57,514 nt of DNA from Pseudoxanthomonas sp. (GTDB lineage Bacteria; Pseudomonadota; Gammaproteobacteria; Xanthomonadales; Xanthomonadaceae), in NCBI GenBank assembly GCA_017745195.1, contig JAGHZW010000169.1, forward strand, positions 13,769-71,282. The letters run 5' to 3'. Positions within the stretch are counted from its first letter, which is position 1, and each line of letters begins with the position of its first letter. The position numbers and the translations under genes were made by a program. A model generated the notes under the pieces. That model searched no databases. It was not told the DNA's origin and saw only the letters and a program-made list of their open reading frames with translations. Below are positions 52,428 through 57,514 of this stretch, in pieces.

Positions 52428-52688
52428 TCAGGGACCGACCGCCGGGGGAATGCGCGGGGTGTCGATGGCGGCTATTTCCACCACCGCCGCAAGCGCCCGG
52501 TTCGGATCGCCGAGGTCCAGGATCTCGGCTGCGAGCAGCTTCGGCCGCGGGGGTGGCGGCGGCACGATGACGCCGGTGGACACGAGCCAGATGGCGAATT
52601 CGATGGACACGGTGTCGTCGATCTTCAGGACGACGCGCTGTTCGGTGATGGGACTGAAACCGGCACGAAGGAACTGCAGCATGTTCAT
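52428..52688 (-). CDS. small protein coupled to the TPR regulator
   Basis: An 86-residue protein with no recognised family. It shows a beta-rich start (RVVLKIDDTVSIEFAIWLV), a five-Pro hinge (VIVPPPPPRP) and LAAEILDLGDPNRALAAVV. The hinge and the LGDxNxA motif are shared with the 117-residue protein downstream, so the two are paralogues. Its ATG overlaps the stop of the winged-helix/TPR gene by 4 bp (ATGA, 52685-52688), meaning translation is coupled to the regulator. No signal peptide or TM segment. Function unknown. Confidence 0.65.
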   Translation of the reverse strand: MNMLQFLRAGFSPITEQRVVLKIDDTVSIEFAIWLVSTGVIVPPPPPRPKLLAAEILDLGDPNRALAAVVEIAAIDTPRIPPAVGP

Positions 52689-54919
52689 GCTCCTGGTGGA
52701 TGCGCCGCGGATGCAGGTGACTCCGCCGGGGCCGGCGCGACAGTCCCCGGGGATTCCACCAGGCCGGCCCGCCTGAACACGGCATGGGTGTCGATGCGCG
52801 AGGCCGGTATGCCCGTGTCCCGCGCGCTCTCCAGTGCGGCACGCGCCTGATCGAGCCGGCCGAGGCCCGCATACGTCAGCGCGTTGTAGAGGGCGACTTC
52901 GCCGGGTTCGATATCCAGCGCCCGTGCCTGGCCTGCCAGGCGCAATGCCGTGTCGGCATCGCCCAGTTGCGCCCGGTACCAGCCCAGCGCGGCCTGTGCC
53001 TTGGCATCGCCCGGATTGGCGTCGAGATAGCGCTGGGCCAGGTCGGCCGCCTGCGCGTAGGCCTGCCGTGCCTGTGCCGCCGTGCCTGGATCGGCGTCTA
53101 GCGCATCGCCAAGATTGCCCGGATAGGAGAAGTCCGTGGGATTGAGCCTGGCGGCGCGCCGGTAGTACCCAGCCGCGCCGGCGTAGTCGCCCTTCTGGTA
53201 GCGCAGGGTGCCCAGGTTGGACAGCACGCCCTCGCGCGGCTCGATCGCCAGCGAGCGCCGCATCGCGGCTTCGGCGGCCTCGTTGTCGCCAGCCGCCAGC
53301 AGCAGGCCACCATAGGTGTTCCAGTAGTCGGCATCGTCCGGACGCAGCGAGACCGCGGTGCGGTAGGAATCGATGGCGTCGCGGTAGTGTCCGAGCCGGA
53401 ACTGCTGGTAGCCCAGGTCCGCATGCACCCTGGCGTTGCCGGGGCTGGCCTTCAGCGCCTCGTGGAAGTCGTTCATCGCCTCGGTTTCCCGGCCCTTGTT
53501 CACGTGCAGCCAGGCGCGCCCGTCCAGCGCCTCCCAGCGGGTCACCGGATCGTTGATGGCCAGGTCGTAGTAGTACAGCGCCTGTTTTTCGTTGTCCTGC
53601 ACGCGGTACAGGTCCCCCAGCGCCACGTTCACGTCACCCAGGGTGCGATCCATGTTCTGCGCGCGCAGGCAGGCCAGTCGTGCCTTGTCGAAGGCGTCGG
53701 CGTTGTGGTTGGCCAGGAAGTTCCAGAGCTCCATGCGGCACAGGGCCGCCTGCGCACGGGCGAAGCCGGCATCGGTGGACAGTGCGCTGCGGAAATGCCT
53801 GGCCGCCTCTTCGCGTCCGCTCGCCCCCTCCGAATGGAGCATCTCGCCCACGCCGAGCAGATAGCTGCCGAACGCCGACGCGTCGCGGGTCGGCATCAGG
53901 CGCCGTTGCAGCGCTTCCCGTTCCTCGGGCAACACGTCGAGCAGCGCGTCGGTCACCGCATTGGCGATGTCGGTCTGGGTGTCGAAGACCGCGTCCGCGT
54001 CGCCCTCGTAGTTGCGCGACCACAGCGTGAAGCCGGTCGTCGCATCGGACAGCCGCGCGCTGATGCGCAGGCGCCCGCCGTCGCGGCGCACGCTGGCATC
54101 GAGCACGGTGGCCACGCCCAGCAGCCGGCCCAGCGCCTGCACGCCCTCGCCGCGGTCGATCGCCTCCGGCGGCCGCCAGGCGGCGACCTTCAACCCCGGC
54201 ACGCCGGCCAGTGCATTGAGCATTTCCACCGACAGGCCTTCGGCGAAGTAGCGGTCCTCGCGCACGTCGCTGAGCGTGGTGAACGGCAGCACCGCGATGG
54301 ACGCCTCCAGCGGCGTGGCCGACGGCGGACGATCCCGCCAGGCCCAGGCGATCGCCGCCAGCAGCACGGCGAACACGAGCCCGCTGGCCCAGGCGCGGCG
54401 CGAATGGCGCGGCGCCGCCTCTTGCGACGGCGTGGACGGTGCTGGCGGCGAAGCTGGCAATGCTGCAACGGCAACCGGTGCGGCCGCATCCTCCGCCGGC
54501 GCCGCGGGTTCCTCCACGGGCGCCGGTGCGGCAGGCACCGCCGCGGGCGCGGCGACGGCCGGCCGCGGCTCGGCCTCCAGCGTTCCGATGAAGCAGTAGC
54601 CCAGCGCGTGCCGGGTCTGGATGTAGCGCGGATGGTGCGAATCGTCGTCCAGCGCGGCACGCAGCTGGGCGATGACCCGGGTCAGCACGCCGGGCGTGAC
54701 GTGGCGGTGGCCCCAGACCAGGTCGAGCAGCGCGTCGCGCCCGAGCAGCTCGCCGGGCCGCTGCAACAGGGCCAGCAGAACGGCGAACGCTTTCGGCTCC
54801 AGCGCCTGCGCCTGGCCGTCACGGACCAGGGTACGGGCAGCGGCATCCACCACGATCCCGTCGAAGCGGTAGCGCGCGGTGCCATCGCCGCCGGCGGGCG
54901 TGGACTCGTCCGGCCTCAT
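52685..54919 (-). CDS. CadC-like winged-helix, TolB-like, TPR membrane regulator
   Basis: A 744-residue protein. The N-terminal OmpR/CadC-type winged helix (about 18-110) has PKAFAVLLALLQRPGELLGRD and the recognition helix region VTPGVLTRVIAQLRAALDDD. An Ala/Pro-rich linker follows, then one TM (about 176-192), a TolB-like domain starting IAVLPFTTLSDVREDRYFAEG (about 205-340) and about eight to ten TPR repeats to the C-terminus. This resembles membrane-bound transcription activators such as CadC, with the C-terminal sensor outside. The ATG at 54919 has GAGGAAG 7 bases upstream. It is divergent from the DUF1232 gene and coupled to the 86-residue gene. Confidence 0.85.
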   Translation of the reverse strand: MRPDESTPAGGDGTARYRFDGIVVDAAARTLVRDGQAQALEPKAFAVLLALLQRPGELLGRDALLDLVWGHRHVTPGVLTRVIAQLRAALDDDSHHPRYIQTRHALGYCFIGTLEAEPRPAVAAPAAVPAAPAPVEEPAAPAEDAAAPVAVAALPASPPAPSTPSQEAAPRHSRRAWASGLVFAVLLAAIAWAWRDRPPSATPLEASIAVLPFTTLSDVREDRYFAEGLSVEMLNALAGVPGLKVAAWRPPEAIDRGEGVQALGRLLGVATVLDASVRRDGGRLRISARLSDATTGFTLWSRNYEGDADAVFDTQTDIANAVTDALLDVLPEEREALQRRLMPTRDASAFGSYLLGVGEMLHSEGASGREEAARHFRSALSTDAGFARAQAALCRMELWNFLANHNADAFDKARLACLRAQNMDRTLGDVNVALGDLYRVQDNEKQALYYYDLAINDPVTRWEALDGRAWLHVNKGRETEAMNDFHEALKASPGNARVHADLGYQQFRLGHYRDAIDSYRTAVSLRPDDADYWNTYGGLLLAAGDNEAAEAAMRRSLAIEPREGVLSNLGTLRYQKGDYAGAAGYYRRAARLNPTDFSYPGNLGDALDADPGTAAQARQAYAQAADLAQRYLDANPGDAKAQAALGWYRAQLGDADTALRLAGQARALDIEPGEVALYNALTYAGLGRLDQARAALESARDTGIPASRIDTHAVFRRAGLVESPGTVAPAPAESPASAAHPPGA

Positions 54920-55059
54920 CGCCACTTCCTCATGTTTGCCTCACGACCTCGGCGAACACGCATGGAACGGTCGTACCCGCCTCATGACCCGCCTGCGCAT
55001 GCCGGGGATGCTGACCCGGCGCCGGCACTGCCGCGCCTACCTACCCTGGAGAGACGCAA

Positions 55060-55716
55060 ATGGACGCTGTGATTACAACCCTGTCCCTGGTCCAGCCGCT
55101 GCCTGCGATCCTGGACGCCACCCCGCCCTTCAGCCTGCTGCACCGTCGCAAGCACATCGGCGGTTACCGCCCTGCGTCGGCCGACCTGGACCGCTTCAAC
55201 CAGCTGCTGGCCCGGCTGGGCCGCCGCCGTCCGCCGCTGGATGTCGACCGGCTGGCCACCGCCGCCCGGCAGCTGGCCGACAGCGCGGACGACGATGCCC
55301 CCGGATGTATCGCCCAACGGATTGCGTGGCTCGAATCGGTCGTGGCGATGACCGGCGACCGCGACTGGGAGGCTGCCAACGAAGTGGCCGGCTATGCCCG
55401 GATGGTGGCCGACTACGCCAACGACACCCACGACCTGATCCCGGACTGGCTGCCGCGGATCGGCCGGCTGGACGATGCCATCGTCATGGACACCGCCTGG
55501 CCGGTGCTGCGCCACGAGCTGTCCTGCTACCGGGATTTCCGTCGCCTGCGCACGGTGGAAGCGGACCTGCGCGGCTGCGCGCCGGAGCAGCTGCCGTTCG
55601 ACCGCCATGCATGGGAAGCGGCGCGCGAGGTGGAAGCCGCACTGATCGCGCATCGGCGCCGGGTGCGGGAATCCAGCTATGCGCCGGCGCCGTCGGCGAT
55701 GTTCCGGATCCACTGA
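55060..55716 (+). CDS. DUF1232/YkvA-like domain protein
   Basis: A 218-residue soluble protein. The segment DLIPDWLPRIGRLDDAIVMD matches the DUF1232 (YkvA) core DLIPDFIPVLGYLDDAIV. The rest, a 130-residue N-terminal helical region and a 60-residue C-terminal region, is not recognised. In this family the core usually forms membrane-associated hairpins; no strong TM segment is visible here. GGAGAGACGCAA precedes the ATG. It shares a 140-base spacer with the divergent winged-helix/TPR gene, which may control it. A strong terminator follows. Confidence 0.7.
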   Translation: MDAVITTLSLVQPLPAILDATPPFSLLHRRKHIGGYRPASADLDRFNQLLARLGRRRPPLDVDRLATAARQLADSADDDAPGCIAQRIAWLESVVAMTGDRDWEAANEVAGYARMVADYANDTHDLIPDWLPRIGRLDDAIVMDTAWPVLRHELSCYRDFRRLRTVEADLRGCAPEQLPFDRHAWEAAREVEAALIAHRRRVRESSYAPAPSAMFRIH

Positions 55717-55757
55717 ACCGGCCCGCGCACCGGCACCCCGGTCGCAGCCCACCCACC

Positions 55758-55781
55758 GATGCCGCCCTCACGGGCGGCATC
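55758..55781 (+). terminator. Rho-independent terminator of the DUF1232 gene
   Basis: A perfect 10-bp stem, GATGCCGCCC and GGGCGGCATC, with loop TCAC, is followed by ACTTTT. It lies 41 bases after the DUF1232 stop and is the clearest intrinsic terminator in the window. Confidence 0.8.
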
Positions 55782-55795
55782 ACTTTTATCCGGCT

Positions 55796-56347
55796 TTACC
55801 CGGCCTCTTCGGGCCACGACGGGCGCGGGCCGACGTCGTCCCGGTAGCGCACCAGCTGCACCAGCGCCGCGCGCGCATCGCCGACCACCAGCGGCGCCGG
55901 CACCGACAGCATCAGGTTCAGCGGCAAGCCGAACTCCTCGATGCTCCAGCCGTGCACGTCGAGCACGCCATCCGGACCGATCGCCTGCGGATGCCGCTCG
56001 CGGATGCGCTGGGCGAAGCTGCCGTGCTCGGGGATGTAGCCGAACACCGGCTTGCCCTTGGCCACCGCGTAGCCGACCTCGAAGCAGGTGCCGCTGTCCG
56101 GCTCCGGGCCGCGGAAGAAGTCCAGGTTGGCCAGCACCGCGTCGGCGCGCTCGATCAGGCCGATGTTGGCGCGGTAGATCCAAGCGGCCTGCTCGCCCGG
56201 ATCGGTGATGTGCGCCGGCACGTCCTGGTCGAGCGGGAACAGGCCCTCGATGTCGAACTGCGCGCACAGCGCCTTCAGTTCCTCGCCACGCGCATGCGCA
56301 TCGGGACGGAACACATCGGGACCGGCGAGGTAGAGCGAGCGGATCAT
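55796..56347 (-). CDS. nucleoside 2-deoxyribosyltransferase-like protein
   Basis: A 183-residue enzyme. The fold start SLYLAGPDVF and the active-site region NLDFFRG..PDSGTCFEVGYAVAKGKPV match nucleoside 2-deoxyribosyltransferases, which exchange bases between deoxynucleosides. Asp76, Asp84 and Glu90 are in the expected places; Glu90 would be the nucleophile. The start ATG is the only suitable one and gives MIRSLYLAGP. It is convergent with the DUF1232 gene and divergent from the PLP enzyme. Related DNPH1 and toxin-domain families are alternatives, but length and context fit a metabolic role. Confidence 0.85.
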   Translation of the reverse strand: MIRSLYLAGPDVFRPDAHARGEELKALCAQFDIEGLFPLDQDVPAHITDPGEQAAWIYRANIGLIERADAVLANLDFFRGPEPDSGTCFEVGYAVAKGKPVFGYIPEHGSFAQRIRERHPQAIGPDGVLDVHGWSIEEFGLPLNLMLSVPAPLVVGDARAALVQLVRYRDDVGPRPSWPEEAG

Positions 56348-56485
56348 GGCGATGCGGCAGCGATGGGGACGACGCCATTGTCGGCGATGTGCACCGGCAG
56401 CGGCACGCGCGCAGCCCGCCGACCGCGATTGACACCGCCGGCCGCGCGACGACAGCATCGGCCCATCGCGTCATGGGGGATCCAC

Positions 56486-57514
56486 TTGGACCGTCGCATG
56501 TTCCTTGCCACCGGCGGACTGGCCACGGCCACCGCCCTGCTGCCCGGCGCCGCCGTCGCGGCCAACCCCGCGCCCTCGCGCGACGCGTTGTTCCAGCGCA
56601 TCGACTTCATGTCCGACGGCCTCGGCCTTGACCCGCGCGAATACGTGGCGCGGCTGCAGGACGTCGTCGCCGGCGGCGGCCTGGTGGCCGACGGCTATTC
56701 GCGCAACGGCGTGATCGGCCAGATCGAGCGCGACTTCGCCCGCCGGCTCGGCAAGCCGGCCGCGATGTTCGTGCCGACCGGCACCCTGGCCAACCACCTG
56801 GCGGTGCGGCGCCTGGCCGGCAACGACCGGCGCGTGCTGGTGCAGGCCGAGAGCCACCTCTACAACGACAGCGGCGATGGCGCGGCCGTGCTCAGCGGAC
56901 TCAACCTGGTGCCGCTGGGCGTCGGCCAAACCCTGCCGCAGCTGGACGAAGTGCGGCAGTGGGTCGAACGCTCGCAGGGCGGGCGGGTCCGCAACGATGT
57001 CGGCGTGATCTCGATCGAGACGCCGGTGCGGCGCCGCGACCACGCCATGGCCGACTTCGCCGGAGTCGAAGCGATCAGCCGCTACGCGCGCGAGCGCGGC
57101 ATCCGCCTGCACCTGGACGGCGCGCGCCTGTTCAGCCTGCCGCTGCATTCGGGCCGGCCGGTGCCGGCCTGGACCGCGCTGTTCGACACGGTCTACGTCT
57201 CGCTGTGGAAGCACTTCAACGGCGCCGGCGGCGCGGTCCTGGCCGGCAGCGAGGCGTTCATCGATGGCCTCTACCACGAGCGGCGCATGTTCGGCGCCGC
57301 ACTGCCCGCCGCCTGGCCGCAGGTGGCGCTGGTGGAGGGCTACGCGGCGCGCTTCGAGGAGGACTACGCCGCCTCCTGGCGCGCGGCCGATGCACTGATC
57401 GCCCGGCTGCAGGCCAGCGGCCGCTACGCCGCGCGCAAGCTGCCCGACGGCACCAGCCGCTTCTTCCTGTCGGTGACCGGGATCGATCCGGGCCTGGTGG
57501 CCGAGCGCCTGCGT
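56486..57514 (+). CDS. apparently exported threonine-aldolase-like PLP enzyme, 5' part
   Basis: The frame runs from a TTG start through the window edge (343 codons seen). GGGGGA lies 5 bases before the TTG. The N-terminus DRRMFLATGGLATATALLPG, ending near AAVAAN, looks like a Tat- or Sec-type signal. The body matches the threonine aldolase/beta-eliminating lyase family: SDGLGL, MFVPTGTLANHLAVR, SHLYNDSGDGAAVLS, ISIETP, RLHLDGARLF and the PLP-lysine motif SLWKHFNGAGGAVL with Lys242. Known threonine aldolases are cytosolic, so the leader is odd. An ATG at 56498 is possible but would remove the Arg pair. Confidence 0.75.
   Translation, partial: MDRRMFLATGGLATATALLPGAAVAANPAPSRDALFQRIDFMSDGLGLDPREYVARLQDVVAGGGLVADGYSRNGVIGQIERDFARRLGKPAAMFVPTGTLANHLAVRRLAGNDRRVLVQAESHLYNDSGDGAAVLSGLNLVPLGVGQTLPQLDEVRQWVERSQGGRVRNDVGVISIETPVRRRDHAMADFAGVEAISRYARERGIRLHLDGARLFSLPLHSGRPVPAWTALFDTVYVSLWKHFNGAGGAVLAGSEAFIDGLYHERRMFGAALPAAWPQVALVEGYAARFEEDYAASWRAADALIARLQASGRYAARKLPDGTSRFFLSVTGIDPGLVAERLR

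Overview
The window is very GC-rich, densely coded, gammaproteobacterial chromosomal DNA. Gene content points to the Xanthomonadaceae/Lysobacteraceae (Lysobacter, Luteimonas or Pseudoxanthomonas type). The pointers are FabV enoyl reductase, DUF3016, DUF3297 and host-attachment family proteins, a TspO-like membrane protein, a LytS/LytTR pair, a DesKR-type pair, and a LacI-type palindrome next to glycoside hydrolases. No tRNA, rRNA, CRISPR array, insertion sequence or phage gene is visible. The genus is an inference.

Layout: 2-3961 carries the 3' end of an AI-2E-type permease, a YigB-like HAD phosphatase coupled to an M17 aminopeptidase, and a membrane protein. 3975-9454 (minus) holds a CHASE3/GAF/GGDEF diguanylate cyclase and a four-gene unit of ABC ATPase, ABC-2 permease, DesK-like kinase and DesR-like regulator. 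Divergently, 9739-14237 encodes a MacA/MacB-like exporter (adaptor, ATPase, two FtsX-type permeases). 14375-25424 mixes housekeeping genes: an exported hydrolase, RarD and YedA transporters, DUF3016, host-attachment protein, MsrB, YCII, a TspO-like protein, a LytTR two-component pair, YhiN and YaeQ. 25732-32394 holds DUF3297, an anchored hypothetical protein with a divergent one-domain response regulator, FabV, an MFS exporter, a RibD-C reductase, a Nei-type glycosylase and an AcpH-like phosphodiesterase.

32462-40923 is carbohydrate-centred: periplasmic trehalase overlapping a GST, then an exported GH31 with a PA14 insert (alpha-xylosidase type) and an exported GH9 cellulase. A perfect LacI-type operator and a 56-codon remnant that may be the start of a lost TonB-dependent receptor lie upstream of the GH pair. 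Then follow a CHASE/PAS/GGDEF/EAL protein, an S9 peptidase, an archaeal-looking methyltransferase, the ybhP-clsB-ybhN unit, CBS and ChaB proteins, a DUF4287-GST pair, and an unusual locus (51999-54919). In that locus a membrane-anchored winged-helix/TolB-like/TPR regulator is translationally coupled to a small protein that has a paralogue next to it. The window ends with a DUF1232 protein, a nucleoside deoxyribosyltransferase-like protein and an apparently exported threonine-aldolase-like enzyme cut by the window edge.

Stop/start overlaps (ATGA or GTGA) couple many gene pairs, and three genes have a -10-like hexamer exactly six bases before the start codon, as expected for leaderless mRNAs. 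The least explained parts are the regulator plus paralogous small proteins (51999-54919), the operator and remnant before the GH31/GH9 pair, and the exported PLP enzyme.
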